This document shows positions 51,337-60,829 of a stretch of 64,000 nt of DNA, one piece after another. Below the pieces are notes generated by a model. It was not told where the DNA came from, did no database searches, and saw nothing but the letters and a program-made list of their open reading frames with translations. The DNA comes from Pseudomonas yamanorum. Its GTDB lineage: Bacteria; Pseudomonadota; Gammaproteobacteria; Pseudomonadales; Pseudomonadaceae. The stretch's first letter is position 1. Each line of letters starts with the position of its first letter. The DNA is taken from positions 13,852 through 77,851 of the forward strand of contig NZ_JACARE010000017.1 of assembly GCF_013386765.1 (NCBI RefSeq), written 5' to 3'. Position numbers and translations under genes: made by a program.

Positions 51337-52449
51337 ATGAAGCGCATCTGGCGTTTGGCAGGTGTTGGTTTGCTGATGGTAACCGTTGGTGCGCAAGTGA
51401 TGGCCGACGAACAGCCACGCTCTGAAGGCGGTGGCCAGCATGAGGAAGGGCGCCCGGGCAACCAGCCGCGGCCGCAGAATAACCAGCCTCGACCGCAAAA
51501 CAATCAACCGCGTCCTGAAGCTCCTCGCCCGGAGAACAATCAGCCGCGTCCGCAGAACCAGCATTTCGAAAATAATCAGCCACGGCCGCAGAATCAGAAT
51601 GTCGAGCGCCCGAATGGCGGGGGCCAGTGGCAAGGTCGTCCGCAAGGCAACCAGCAGCCACAGCAACAGCCGCATCCGGCGAATAACCTGCCGATCCAGG
51701 GTCGCCCGGACACCGTGCGCCAGACCCAGGAACCGCGTCCCGGCAACTACCAGGACATTCCCCGTCGCAACAACGATGGCAACCAGCATTGGCAAGCCGG
51801 CAACGGCGGCCAGGGTGGTCCGGGCCGTCCCGGTTTCAACGGAGGCAACGGCGGCGGCAATAACCATCCCAATGATCACCGCTGGCCAGGCCGCCCCGAC
51901 GGGCACGGCAATGGTTGGGGCCCTGGCCCGCAATACCGCCCGGGCTACATGGTCGACCGCTTCCCCGATCGCAACTACCGCGTGCCATATCGCGGCCAGG
52001 ACTACTTCTTCTCGGGTGGCTACTGGTACCGTCCACAAGGCCCGCGCTACGTCGTCGTAACGCCGCCTTACGGGATTCGTGTGCAATACCTGCCGGATTA
52101 CGCGCGGGAAGTGTGGGTGGGCAGTGCGCTGTTCTTCCTCGCCGCGGGTGCCTATTACACCTACGAAGAAAGCAGCCAGCAGTACGTAGTGGTGCAGCCG
52201 CCACCGGCCGCGCCAGCGCCGCAACCCGTGCCTCAGGGCAATGGTTATGACGTGGTGGCTTACCCGGCCAATGGCCAGTCACCGGCGCAAGTCCAGCAGG
52301 ATGGCTATGACTGCTATCGCTGGGCCGTGCAGCAAAGTGGTTTTGACCCAAGGACCGTCACCTACGCACCCGACCCGGCGGTGGTGCAAACCTACCGCCA
52401 GGCCCAGGGCAACTGCCTGACCAGTCGCGGGTATCAGGTGCAGTACTAG
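51337..52449 (+). CDS. secreted Asn/Pro/Gln-rich DUF6515 protein
   Basis: 370 residues. Signal peptide (cut near VMA-DEQ). Residues 42-90 are repeats of NQPRPQN (DNA about 51460-51606), then a Gly/Asn/Pro-rich linker to about 200. The C-terminal DUF6515 part has RVPYRGQDYFFSGGYWYRPQG, a hydrophobic stretch VGSALFFLAAGAYYTY (about 261-276) and the tail VQQDGYDCYRWAVQQSGFDP. Envelope location is likely; function unknown. GTGAGGAATAGC precedes the ATG. Confidence 0.82.
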   Translation: MKRIWRLAGVGLLMVTVGAQVMADEQPRSEGGGQHEEGRPGNQPRPQNNQPRPQNNQPRPEAPRPENNQPRPQNQHFENNQPRPQNQNVERPNGGGQWQGRPQGNQQPQQQPHPANNLPIQGRPDTVRQTQEPRPGNYQDIPRRNNDGNQHWQAGNGGQGGPGRPGFNGGNGGGNNHPNDHRWPGRPDGHGNGWGPGPQYRPGYMVDRFPDRNYRVPYRGQDYFFSGGYWYRPQGPRYVVVTPPYGIRVQYLPDYAREVWVGSALFFLAAGAYYTYEESSQQYVVVQPPPAAPAPQPVPQGNGYDVVAYPANGQSPAQVQQDGYDCYRWAVQQSGFDPRTVTYAPDPAVVQTYRQAQGNCLTSRGYQVQY

Positions 52450-53339
52450 GCCTTCGCGCCCGTGACCACTTCCTGCGGGTCGGCGTGCACCAGCACTTCG
52501 GCTCGCGGGTAGGCTTTGTGGATGGCATCGGCGGCCTGGTCGCTGATGCCATGGGCCACTGACAGGCTCAATTCCCCCGGTAATTCCAGGTGCAACTGCA
52601 CAAACCAGTGGCTGCCGGAAATCCGCGTGCGCAAGTCATGGGCGCCCAATACCCCGGGCACACTGCACGCCAGTTCCAGCATGTGCTGGCTGACATCCGG
52701 CGGCAGTTCCTCGTCCATCAGCACCGAGAAGCTCTCCCGGGCGATCTGGATTGCGCTCCACAAGATGTAGGCCGCGATGCCCAGGCCAAACCAGGCGTCC
52801 ACCTGATGAAAACCGAATGCCGCCAGCACCAGCGCCAGCAGGATGCTGCCGTTGAGCATCATGTCTGAGCGGTAGTGCAGCGAGTCGGCGCGGATGGCGT
52901 TGGAGCCGGTTTCGCGGATTACCCGGTGTTGCAGGATGAGCAGCGCCGCCGTCAACGCCAGGGACAGGATGATCACGCCGATACTCAGCCACGGTGCGCC
53001 CACAGGTTCCGGATGCTGCAAGCGCTGGAACGCCTGGAACGCGATCAACACTGCACTGCCGGCGATAAAAAGTGCCTGGGCCATGCCCGACAGGGATTCC
53101 GCCTTGCCGTGGCCATAACGGTGATCGTCATCGGCCGGGCGCAATGCGTAGTGCACCGCCAGCAAGTTAAGCAACGAGGTGACGCCGTCGAGCAGCGAGT
53201 CGGTCAACCCGGCGAGCATGCTCACCGAGCCACTGAGCCACCAGGCGATGGCCTTGGTCACAATCAGCACACAGGCCACGCCGACGGAAGCGCGGGTGGC
53301 CAGGCGCAATAGCCGGGCGTGTTCGGGACTGGTGGTCAT
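52446..53339 (-). CDS. cation diffusion facilitator (FieF/YiiP-like)
   Basis: 297-residue inner-membrane metal/proton antiporter with six TM helices and a C-terminal cytoplasmic dimer domain. Metal site residues appear in LAGLTDSLLDG and SLHYRSDMMLNG; DDDHRYGHGKAE is the typical TM2-TM3 loop. Zinc or iron(II) efflux is inferred. It overlaps the convergent DUF6515 stop by four bases. Confidence 0.9.
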   Translation of the reverse strand: MTTSPEHARLLRLATRASVGVACVLIVTKAIAWWLSGSVSMLAGLTDSLLDGVTSLLNLLAVHYALRPADDDHRYGHGKAESLSGMAQALFIAGSAVLIAFQAFQRLQHPEPVGAPWLSIGVIILSLALTAALLILQHRVIRETGSNAIRADSLHYRSDMMLNGSILLALVLAAFGFHQVDAWFGLGIAAYILWSAIQIARESFSVLMDEELPPDVSQHMLELACSVPGVLGAHDLRTRISGSHWFVQLHLELPGELSLSVAHGISDQAADAIHKAYPRAEVLVHADPQEVVTGAKA

Positions 53340-53354
53340 GGGGCGGGTCAGTCC

Positions 53355-53774
53355 TTAAGCGGCGGGTTGCAGGCCCAGGGTGGCGAGCTGTTGCACGCTG
53401 CCCTTGAACTGAATCATGCGCGGGTCGTCCAGCGGCAGGTTACGCCCGGTTTCTTTCTGGATGATGGTTTGCAGCTTGGCGTTGTCGACCTTGCCGTCGG
53501 CGCCGATGGCTTGCTGGAGTTTTTCCGGAGCGACCTGTGCGGTCTTGCCAGGCTCGAAGTAAATCGCGCCGGTGGCGAAGTCGACACCGAAGGCAATCAG
53601 GCCCGGGATTACATAGAACAGCAGGCCGACTGCATCGAGCACGGCAATCGCCGGGTCGATCTTGCCGTCGATCTGGCCACGGCGGTCGGGGTAGAAAATC
53701 GAGCCGCAGGCCGTCAACTGGCTCAGCAGGGTGACGGCCAGAACACCGCCGATGATACGGGAAGCAACACGCAT
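53355..53774 (-). CDS. conserved Pseudomonas lipoprotein
   Basis: 139 residues with lipobox LTAC (Cys23), a hydrophobic segment (AIAVLDAVGLLFYVIPGLIAFGVDF) and a helical C-terminal part. No catalytic motif that I recognise. AAGGAGAG precedes the ATG at 53774. It lies 15 bases upstream of the CDF gene on the same strand, so possibly cotranscribed. Confidence 0.75.
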   Translation of the reverse strand: MRVASRIIGGVLAVTLLSQLTACGSIFYPDRRGQIDGKIDPAIAVLDAVGLLFYVIPGLIAFGVDFATGAIYFEPGKTAQVAPEKLQQAIGADGKVDNAKLQTIIQKETGRNLPLDDPRMIQFKGSVQQLATLGLQPAA

Positions 53775-53837
53775 GGGACTCTCCTTGAACATAATGAAAG
53801 TGACTATAAGCCAGTCTACAAGGCGACGATGATCAAA

Positions 53838-53925
53838 TGTGGGAGCTGGCTTGCCTGCGATGGCGGTGGTTCAGTGTCTGGTGTATTGGCTGACACACCG
53901 CTATCGCAGGCAAGCCAGCTCCCAC
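53838..53925. repeat. REPIN, inward type
   Basis: GGGAGCTGGCTTGCCTGCGA arm with the spacer GCGGTGG...ACACCGCTATCGC and complementary arm, in the divergent gap before hrpB. Confidence 0.88.
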
Positions 53926-54024
53926 CTTTGACCGCATTCCCATCAGGACGGGGCAGTGTCGTTGAGACCACCACCGACACCCGGCAGTTCGCCGTTATAC
54001 TCGCCGCTCTGCTTTGGAGCCAGT

Positions 54025-56532
54025 ATGAATTCGTTGCCAATCGATGATGTTTTACCCGCCCTGCGTGACGCCTTGGCGACGCGCCATGAAGCCGTGCTCG
54101 AAGCACCGCCCGGCGCCGGTAAAACCACGCGGGTGCCGCTGGCGCTATTGAATGAACCCTGGCTGGCCGGGCAGACCATCCTGATGCTCGAACCCCGGCG
54201 CCTGGCCGCCCGTGCCGCTGCCGAGCGCCTGGCCAGCGAGCTGGGGGAAAAGGTCGGTGAAACCGTCGGCTACCGCATCCGGCTGGACAGTAAAGTCGGC
54301 CCCAACACCCGGATCGAAGTGGTCACCGAAGGCATCCTCACCCGTCGCCTGCAGGATGACCCGGCGCTGGACGGCGTGGGTTTGCTGATCTTCGACGAAT
54401 TCCACGAGCGCAGCCTGGACGCCGACCTGGCGCTGGCCCTGAGCCTGAATGGCCGGGACCTGTTTCGCGACGAGCAGCCACTGAAAATCTTGTTGATGTC
54501 CGCCACCCTGGAAGGCGAACGCCTGGCCGGGTTGCTGGACGATGCGCCGATCCTGCGCAGTGAAGGGCGCATGTACCCGGTGCAGATGCGCTGGGGCCGG
54601 CCGTTCCAGCCTGGGGAGTTTATCGAGCCACGGCTGGTGCAGACCATCCTTGAAGCCCTGCACGATGAGACCGGCAGTGTGTTGGTTTTCCTGCCGGGCC
54701 AGGCGGAGATTCGTCGGGTCCATCAGCAGTTGGCTGACGCACTCGGTGGTAACACCGATGTGTTGCTGTGCCCGTTGCATGGCGAGCTGGACCTGGCCGC
54801 CCAACGCGCCGCCATCGACCCGGCGCCCGCCGGCAAGCGCAAGGTGGTGCTGGCCACCAACATTGCCGAGACCAGCCTGACCATCAACGGCGTGCGCGTG
54901 GTGATCGATGCCGGGCTGGCGCGGGTCCCGCGTTTCGACCCGGGCAGCGGCATGACCCGCCTCGACACCCAGCGCATCTCCCGCGCCAGCGCCACCCAGC
55001 GCGCAGGCCGGGCAGGGCGCCTGGAGCCGGGGGTGTGTTACCGGTTGTGGTCCGAGGACCAGCATGAAGGGCTGGCGGCGTATTCCAGTGCGGAAATTCT
55101 CTCGGCGGATCTTTCCGGTCTGGCTCTGCAACTGGGCCGTTGGGGCGTGGCGCCCACGCAGTTGGTGTGGCTCGACGTACCGCCCACCGCTGCTTATGCA
55201 CAGGCTCAGGATTTGCTTGAGCGCCTCGGCGCGTTAAGCGGCGACAAGCTGACCGCCCATGGCCAGAAAATGGCCGGGTTACCGGCGCATCCACGTATCG
55301 CTCATCTGTTGTTGCGCGGCCAGGATCTGGGTCTGGCAAACATGGCCTGTGACGTGGCAGCACTGCTGGGGGAGCGCGATATCCTGCGTGGTGCCGGCGC
55401 GGACTTGCACAGCCGTCTGGCCTTGCTGTCCGGCGAAGAAAAGGCCCGTGGCACTCAAGGTGGCGTGCAGCGCGCCCGGCAACTGGCCCGGCAATACCGT
55501 GGCTATTTAAGAGGCAAGGCCGAGCAGCCAGTGGCTGATCCCGATCACCCGCGCTGGCTTGGCGCCTTGCTGGCGCTGGCCTATCCCGATCGAGTAGCGC
55601 AACAACGCCGTGCGGGCGGCGCCGAATACCGCCTGGCCAACGGCCGCGCCGCGCTGTTCGCCGAAGCCGACAGCCTGATGAAACAGCCCTGGCTGGTGAT
55701 CGCCGACTTGGGCAGCCGCCAGGGCCAGCGCGAAGAACGGATTTACCTCGCGGCGGATTTTGACCCGGTGCTGTTCGACTCGGTGCTGGCCGAGCAGGTG
55801 CGCAATGTCGACCAACTCGATTGGGACGAGCGCGAAGGCGTGCTGCGCGCCGAACGCCAGCGCAAGGTCGGCGAACTGGTGCTCAGCCGCGAGCCGCTGA
55901 CCGGCCTCGACGAGTCTGCCCGCAGCCAGGCGCTGGTCAACCTGGTAAGGCGCAAAGGCCTGGAGCTATTGCCCTGGACCCCGGAGCTGCGCCAATGGCA
56001 AGCGCGTGTGAAGCTGCTGCGTGATCTGGATACCGGCAAGGCCAGTGAATGGCCGGACGTCAGCGACAGCGCCTTGCTCGCCAGCCTGGAACACTGGTTG
56101 ATGCCGTACCTGGGCAAGGTGTCGCGCCTGAGCCATTTCGCCAATCTGGATATTGCAAGCTTCCTGCATAACCTGCTGCCGTGGCCGTTGCCCCAGCGTC
56201 TGGACGAGTTGGCGCCGCACCATCTGAAGGTGCCGTCGGGTTCGTCGGTGCGTCTGGACTACAGCGAGCAGCCGCCGATTCTGGCGGTGCGCTTGCAGGA
56301 ATTGTTCGGGTTGGCGGACACGCCGCGCATTGCCGGCGGGCGGCAGGTGGTCAAGCTGCATCTGCTGTCACCGGCCAGGCGCCCGGTGCAGGTAACCCAG
56401 GACCTGGCGAACTTCTGGCGCAGTACGTACGCCGAGGTGAAGAAGGATTTGAAGGGGCGGTATCCCAAGCATTACTGGCCGGATGATCCATTGATTGCTG
56501 AACCGACTGCCCGGATCAAACCGAGAAAGTAA
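54025..56532 (+). CDS. hrpB: ATP-dependent helicase HrpB
   Basis: 835-residue DEAH/RHA-family helicase, a family tied to RNA metabolism and DNA-transport phenotypes. Walker A EAPPGAGKTTRVPLALL, DEAH-type box as FDEFHERSLDADLAL (DEFH), motif III MSATLEGER, motif VI QRAGRAGR, and the HrpB C-terminal domain (HYWPDDPLIAEPT). Start ATG 54025. Confidence 0.93.
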   Translation: MNSLPIDDVLPALRDALATRHEAVLEAPPGAGKTTRVPLALLNEPWLAGQTILMLEPRRLAARAAAERLASELGEKVGETVGYRIRLDSKVGPNTRIEVVTEGILTRRLQDDPALDGVGLLIFDEFHERSLDADLALALSLNGRDLFRDEQPLKILLMSATLEGERLAGLLDDAPILRSEGRMYPVQMRWGRPFQPGEFIEPRLVQTILEALHDETGSVLVFLPGQAEIRRVHQQLADALGGNTDVLLCPLHGELDLAAQRAAIDPAPAGKRKVVLATNIAETSLTINGVRVVIDAGLARVPRFDPGSGMTRLDTQRISRASATQRAGRAGRLEPGVCYRLWSEDQHEGLAAYSSAEILSADLSGLALQLGRWGVAPTQLVWLDVPPTAAYAQAQDLLERLGALSGDKLTAHGQKMAGLPAHPRIAHLLLRGQDLGLANMACDVAALLGERDILRGAGADLHSRLALLSGEEKARGTQGGVQRARQLARQYRGYLRGKAEQPVADPDHPRWLGALLALAYPDRVAQQRRAGGAEYRLANGRAALFAEADSLMKQPWLVIADLGSRQGQREERIYLAADFDPVLFDSVLAEQVRNVDQLDWDEREGVLRAERQRKVGELVLSREPLTGLDESARSQALVNLVRRKGLELLPWTPELRQWQARVKLLRDLDTGKASEWPDVSDSALLASLEHWLMPYLGKVSRLSHFANLDIASFLHNLLPWPLPQRLDELAPHHLKVPSGSSVRLDYSEQPPILAVRLQELFGLADTPRIAGGRQVVKLHLLSPARRPVQVTQDLANFWRSTYAEVKKDLKGRYPKHYWPDDPLIAEPTARIKPRK

Positions 56533-56549
56533 GCGCGCCGAAGATCAAA

Positions 56550-56654
56550 TGTGGGAGCTGGCTTGGCTGCGATGGCATCACCTCGGTTTGTCTGATAGAC
56601 CGAGGTGCCTGCATCGCGGGCAAGCCCGGCTCCCACACAAGCCAGCTCCCACAC
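56550..56654. repeat. REPIN, inward type, plus extra half arm
   Basis: Complete pair (left arm has GGCTTGGCTGCGA, one base off) followed by an additional 16-base fragment AAGCCAGCTCCCACAC at 56639-56654, a partial duplication of the right end. The spacer matches, in reverse, that of 33699. Confidence 0.85.
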
Positions 56655-56670
56655 TGTTTTGCAGTGTGGC

Positions 56671-57759
56671 TTACTGCGCGGCAGGCAACAGGAACCGCGC
56701 AATCACCGGCAAGTGAGTCGAGATGCGCACCGTATCGCTTTGCCGCACCTTGGCCTCGACCTTCTTGATCCGCGAACTGTGGAACAGATAGTCCAGCGTA
56801 CGATCCGGCCCTTCCACCGTCGGGTCATTCGGGAAATACGTCAGCCACTGGTCCCGGTCAATCCCGCTGGATTGGCTGTTGCTCGGGACCATCGGGTACT
56901 TTTCCCACAACAGATGCAGCTCACTGTCCGGTGAATATTGCCCGCGCTTGCCGGCGTCCAGGCGCAGGAACTGCCCCAGCGGCAGCAGGTTGAAATCCCC
57001 GCCCATCAGCCATGGCGTGCCGCGGCTTTCGAACTTATCCACCAGCTTGACCGTCGCCTGCACCTGTTCCTGCACCGCGTTGTGCCCGGGGGCCGTGCCG
57101 TCCAGGCGGGTATTGAGCACGGCCAACTGGCCGCCATCGCTCAACGGCAGGTAGGTCAGCAATAACGCCGGCTTGGGCTGGAATTGACGGCTGATCAGGT
57201 TGGCCCGTGCCACCGGCAATTGCAGGCGCTCGGCGTGTTCGATCTGGTAGCGGCTCATGGTCACCAGCTTGCGGCCGACGCTGCCGAAAATGTGCAGGTC
57301 GGGCACGAAGTCGGCTTTCCAGTCGAACGCCTGGGCGCTGCACGGGTAGAGGTCGGCCAGGCGCTCCTGGAGCAAGGCCAGTTGGTCCTGGTAGCTGGAG
57401 GGCTTGGCGCCTTCGTCAACTTCTTGCAGCAACAGGATGTCGGGCTGCTCGTCGCGGATCACCCGTGCCACTTCGTCGAGGCTGGCGGCCATGTCTTCAA
57501 CGGTAGGGCGGTCGTCCGGGCCGCTGCCGTCCGGGGTGTCGTACCAGAACACGTAGTTCTTGCCCGCCAGGTACTGCACGTTCCAGGTCATCACCTTGAG
57601 CGCCTGGCCCGGCAACAGGGTCGGCGCGCGGGGCGCGACGCAGCGGATGGGCAGGGTTTCCTTGTCGGCAGGGCGCCAGGTCAGGCTGTAGATCAAGCCG
57701 GTCAGCAGGGCCGCGAGGATCAGCAGGCCCAGCAAGGTAATGCGCAGTAATCGGGTCAT
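56671..57759 (-). CDS. endonuclease/exonuclease/phosphatase family protein
   Basis: 362 residues: one N-terminal TM helix (about 5-27) then an EEP domain: LKVMTWNVQYLAGKN, DILLLQEVDEGAK (metal Glu), LNTRLDGTAPGHNAVQ, WLMGGDFNLLPLGQF, and a final DYLFHSS...STHLPVIA. Mg-dependent phosphodiester hydrolysis is expected; the substrate (nucleic acid or lipid) is unknown. Membrane anchored, facing the periplasm. Confidence 0.85.
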   Translation of the reverse strand: MTRLLRITLLGLLILAALLTGLIYSLTWRPADKETLPIRCVAPRAPTLLPGQALKVMTWNVQYLAGKNYVFWYDTPDGSGPDDRPTVEDMAASLDEVARVIRDEQPDILLLQEVDEGAKPSSYQDQLALLQERLADLYPCSAQAFDWKADFVPDLHIFGSVGRKLVTMSRYQIEHAERLQLPVARANLISRQFQPKPALLLTYLPLSDGGQLAVLNTRLDGTAPGHNAVQEQVQATVKLVDKFESRGTPWLMGGDFNLLPLGQFLRLDAGKRGQYSPDSELHLLWEKYPMVPSNSQSSGIDRDQWLTYFPNDPTVEGPDRTLDYLFHSSRIKKVEAKVRQSDTVRISTHLPVIARFLLPAAQ

Positions 57760-57800
57760 CGGCTCGGCTTATGGCGTTGCAGGACAAGGCCCGGAGCATA

Positions 57801-58460
57801 TCACCGCGCGTCGGCGTCGCCACCAATCAACATGAACAGGCGGAACAACACCACGCTGGTGAACAGTTGCAGGAAGCTTTGTGCGCTGTCGATCAGCAGC
57901 CCCAGCAGCGGGTTCGGGTCCGGGTAAACCGCCACGCTGGCGCCCTTGAGCAGCCACAGCGGGGTCATCACACACAGCAGGCACACCAGGATGCGCCAGA
58001 AATGCCCACGGGTCAGGCGCAGGCTTTCCTTCATGGCCGACAGCGCCGACATGCCGCGCAACACCAGCAGGTATTCGGCAAAGGCCAGCACCACCATCAG
58101 CCACAGGCCCGGCAGGAAATACAGCGACAAGCCCAGCAGAATCAGCAGCGTACTGATCGCCGTCAGCAAGGCAAAGCGTGGCCACAGGGTCAGGGCCATC
58201 GCCAGCACATCCAGGGTGCGCGGCGATTCGCCCCGGGTGCGGGCGTCGAGGAACAGGATCAGTGCGCCGGTGTACAGCGGATACACCAGCAACCCGATGA
58301 CCACGCTGTAGCCGGGAAACGCATCAGGGCCGAGAGTGTGATCGAGCACCTGTTGCAGCAGGGCTTCGAGGATGACCAATGGCAGGCACAACTGCACGAT
58401 GGCGCCCAGGTTGCGCTTGAAAAAGAAGAAGGAGTCGCGCAGTACGTCTAACGGATTCAT
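57801..58460 (-). CDS. YciC-like multi-pass inner-membrane protein
   Basis: 219 residues (ATG 58460; GTG 58472 is possible) with about six hydrophobic segments. MNPLDVLRDSFFFFKRNLGAIVQLCLPLVILEA (given by its ends) and the late AMKESLRLTRGHFWRILV match UPF0259/YciC-type proteins. Function unknown. It lies 41 bases before the EEP gene on the same strand and may be cotranscribed. Confidence 0.75.
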   Translation of the reverse strand: MNPLDVLRDSFFFFKRNLGAIVQLCLPLVILEALLQQVLDHTLGPDAFPGYSVVIGLLVYPLYTGALILFLDARTRGESPRTLDVLAMALTLWPRFALLTAISTLLILLGLSLYFLPGLWLMVVLAFAEYLLVLRGMSALSAMKESLRLTRGHFWRILVCLLCVMTPLWLLKGASVAVYPDPNPLLGLLIDSAQSFLQLFTSVVLFRLFMLIGGDADAR

Positions 58461-58547
58461 CAGGGTCTTCACAGGCCAAAAAGCAAGGGCGTTACTTTAA
58501 CCGATCATGACCAGATGCAAGCAAACGTAAACCTTGCGTAAAGACCA

Positions 58548-58577
58548 TTGAAACAATCAGTAACAGCCCCATAACTA
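58548..58577 (+). promoter_or_regulatory. candidate promoter of the DUF2076 gene
   Basis: TTGAAA and TAACTA with an 18-base spacer, 62 bases before the ATG at 58640. A moderate sigma-70 match. Confidence 0.35.
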
Positions 58578-58639
58578 GTCTGTACCTTGCACATCGTGCG
58601 CAAGGCAAAGATTTCTACCGGCAATCTAACGAGGTCGCC

Positions 58640-59410
58640 ATGAACAGCGAAGAGCAAACCCTGATCGATGGACTGTTTTCACGGTTGCAGCAAGCCGAAA
58701 CGGACTCAGCCCCCCGCGACGCCCAGGCCGAAGCGCGGATCAAGGAACACGTCACTCGCCAACCGGCCGCTGCGTACTACATGACCCAGTCGATCCTGGT
58801 GCAAGAACATGCGATCAAGAGCCTTGATGCGCAGAACAAGCAGCAGGCCCAACAGATCCAGGAATTGCAGGACCAACTGCAACAGGCCAGGTCTCAGGCG
58901 GCGCAGCCTGCACCGAGCAGCGGCGGTTTCCTGTCGAGCATCTTTGGCGGCGGCTCCCGCGACCCGCAGCCTGCCCAGAGCGCACCGGCGTCGTCGGGCG
59001 GTGGCTGGCGTGAGCCGGCGCGTCCGTCGTTTGGCGGGCAACCTGCACCGCAGCAGAACTACGGTGCCCCGCAGCAGAATTACCAGCAGCCACAACAGGC
59101 ACCTGCTGCACCGATTGGCAGCGGCTTCCTCGGCGGCGCGCTGAAAACCGCAGCTGGCGTGGCCGGTGGTGTGATGCTGGCAGAAGGCATCAGCAGCTTG
59201 TTCAGCCACAACTCGCAACAACCTCAAGTGGTTGAAGAAATCATCCGCGAAGAGCCGGCGCCTGCCAGCGACAACGGCAACTGGGGCAACGACGACCAGA
59301 AATATGCCGGTAACGACAGCTGGGGCAGCGACAACTCCTCCGACAGCTTCGCCGACAACGACTATTCCGACGACTCCTCCTCCTTTGGCGACGACGATTC
59401 CTTCGTCTGA
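58640..59410 (+). CDS. DUF2076 family protein
   Basis: 256 residues. N-terminal helical region (MNSEEQTLIDGLFSRLQQAE) and coiled coil (about 58-92, Gln-rich) match DUF2076; a Pro/Gln/Gly-rich middle; a Gly/Ala hydrophobic stretch (GSGFLGGALKTAAGVAGGVMLAEG) and a very acidic Asp/Ser tail. Periplasmic ligand-binding-type function has been suggested for the family only by annotation; role unknown. Confidence 0.83.
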   Translation: MNSEEQTLIDGLFSRLQQAETDSAPRDAQAEARIKEHVTRQPAAAYYMTQSILVQEHAIKSLDAQNKQQAQQIQELQDQLQQARSQAAQPAPSSGGFLSSIFGGGSRDPQPAQSAPASSGGGWREPARPSFGGQPAPQQNYGAPQQNYQQPQQAPAAPIGSGFLGGALKTAAGVAGGVMLAEGISSLFSHNSQQPQVVEEIIREEPAPASDNGNWGNDDQKYAGNDSWGSDNSSDSFADNDYSDDSSSFGDDDSFV

Positions 59411-59421
59411 CCCACACTCAA

Positions 59422-59448
59422 CCGGGGCGCTTCGTCGCTCCGGGCTGA
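59422..59448 (+). terminator. terminator after the DUF2076 gene
   Basis: CCGGGGCG-CTTCGT-CGCTCCGG, 8-bp stem with one G-U pair, then GCTGATTTTT. The U-run starts five bases after the stem. Confidence 0.6.
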
Positions 59449-59539
59449 TTTTTCTCGGAAACTTCCGTGTGGCTGGCATACTGGCAACCTTTCCGGGCCC
59501 TTGAGTCCGGGGTCCATGCGCGTGTCATGAGGATTTGCG

Positions 59540-60016
59540 GTGAAAAAGATAGCCGTGTTCGCCGATGTACAAAACCTCTACTACACCGTGCGCCAGGCGT
59601 ACGGCTGTCACTTCAACTACGCCGCCCTGTGGGCTGACATCAGCCAGCGCGGGCAGATTGTCGAGGCGTACGCCTATGCCATCGACCGTGGCGACAGCAA
59701 GCAGCAGCAGTTCCAGCAGATCCTGCGCAACCTGGGGTTTACCGTGAAGCTCAAGCCCTACATCCAGCGCAGCGACGGCTCGGCCAAGGGCGACTGGGAC
59801 GTGGGCATCACCATCGACATCATGGACGCCGCCGCCCATGTCGACGAAGTGGTACTGGCCTCCGGCGACGGTGATTTCGACATGCTGCTGGACCGCATCA
59901 TCAGCAAGCACGGCGTCGAAGCCGTGGCCTACGGCGTGCCGGGGCTGACGGCCAATTCATTGATACGCGCCGCCAGCCGCTACGTGCCGATCGAAGGCGC
60001 GTTGCTGCTTAAATAG
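59540..60016 (+). CDS. NYN-domain (PIN-like) nuclease, LabA/DUF88 family
   Basis: 158 residues. Acidic metal residues of the NYN fold: VFADVQNLYY (D9), WDVGITIDIMD and VLASGDGDFDML. A probable RNase; partner and target unknown. GTG start at 59540 after GAGGATTTG. It precedes a DEDDh exonuclease by 24 bases, hinting at a joint role in RNA or DNA turnover. Confidence 0.85.
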   Translation: MKKIAVFADVQNLYYTVRQAYGCHFNYAALWADISQRGQIVEAYAYAIDRGDSKQQQFQQILRNLGFTVKLKPYIQRSDGSAKGDWDVGITIDIMDAAAHVDEVVLASGDGDFDMLLDRIISKHGVEAVAYGVPGLTANSLIRAASRYVPIEGALLLK

Positions 60017-60040
60017 ATTTTTGACGGAGTTGGAACAGGT

Positions 60041-60652
60041 TTGGAACGTATAGCGGTCATCGACTTTGAAACCACCGGCATCCAGCCGAGCAGCAGCTGC
60101 CGGGCCACGGAAATCGCCGTGGTCATCCTGGAGCAGGGCCAGATCGTGGACCGCTACCAGAGCCTGATGAATGCGGGCGTGCGCGTGCCGGGGTTTATCG
60201 AGCAACTGACCGGCATCAGCAACGCCATGCTGCGTACGGCACCGTCGGCGGAGCGGGTGATGAACGAGGTGAACGAGTTTGTCGGCACCACGCCTTTGTT
60301 GGCCCACAACGCCGCGTTTGACCAGAAGTTCTGGGATTTCGAGCTGGGGTTGATCCGGCGTACGCGTTTGCAGAAGTTTGCCTGTTCGTTGTTGCTGGCG
60401 CGGCGCTTGATGCCGGCGGCGCCGAATCACAAGCTGGGCACACTGACCTCATTTGCCCAACTGCCCCACACCGGCAAGGCTCACCGGGCGATGGCGGATG
60501 CGGAGATGGCGGCGAACCTCACCGCGCACCTGGCCGAGGAACTGCGCCGCACCCACGGGCTGCGGGAATTGTCCCACGAACTGCTGTGCAGCTTGCAGAA
60601 GGTTCCGGCGGCGAAGATCAATGATCACCTGAAGAAGCATCGCGGGTTCTGA
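60041..60652 (+). CDS. DEDDh 3'-5' exonuclease (DnaQ-like)
   Basis: 203 residues. Exo I IDFETTGIQP (D8, E10), Exo II LLAHNAAFDQKFW, Exo III HRAMADAEM with His and Asp. Resembles the stand-alone PolC/epsilon-like exonucleases. TTG start at 60041 after GGAGTTGGAACAGG, just downstream of the NYN gene and probably cotranscribed. Confidence 0.85.
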   Translation: MERIAVIDFETTGIQPSSSCRATEIAVVILEQGQIVDRYQSLMNAGVRVPGFIEQLTGISNAMLRTAPSAERVMNEVNEFVGTTPLLAHNAAFDQKFWDFELGLIRRTRLQKFACSLLLARRLMPAAPNHKLGTLTSFAQLPHTGKAHRAMADAEMAANLTAHLAEELRRTHGLRELSHELLCSLQKVPAAKINDHLKKHRGF

Positions 60653-60685
60653 TTCCGGTACTGCTCCCAAGTGATGACGCGCTGC

Positions 60686-60818
60686 TGTGGCGAGGGAGCT
60701 TGCTCCCGCTGGGCTGCGCAGCAGCCCCAACACCTGCAGTCGGCGTTACATCAGATACACCGCTGTGCATGCTTTGGGAGCGCTTCGCACTCCAGCGGGA
60801 GCAAGCTCCCTCGCCACA
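60686..60818. repeat. REP pair, GGCGAGGGAGCTTGCTCCC family
   Basis: TGTGGCGAGGGAGCTTGCTC at the left and its complement at the right, 133 bases overall, with an inner GGGCTGC-GCA-GCAGCCC hairpin (60711-60727) and GGAGCGCTTCGCACTCC near 60777. The third REP family in the window. It ends 12 bases before the DUF6124 stop. Confidence 0.85.
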
Positions 60819-60829
60819 GAAATCGCAAT

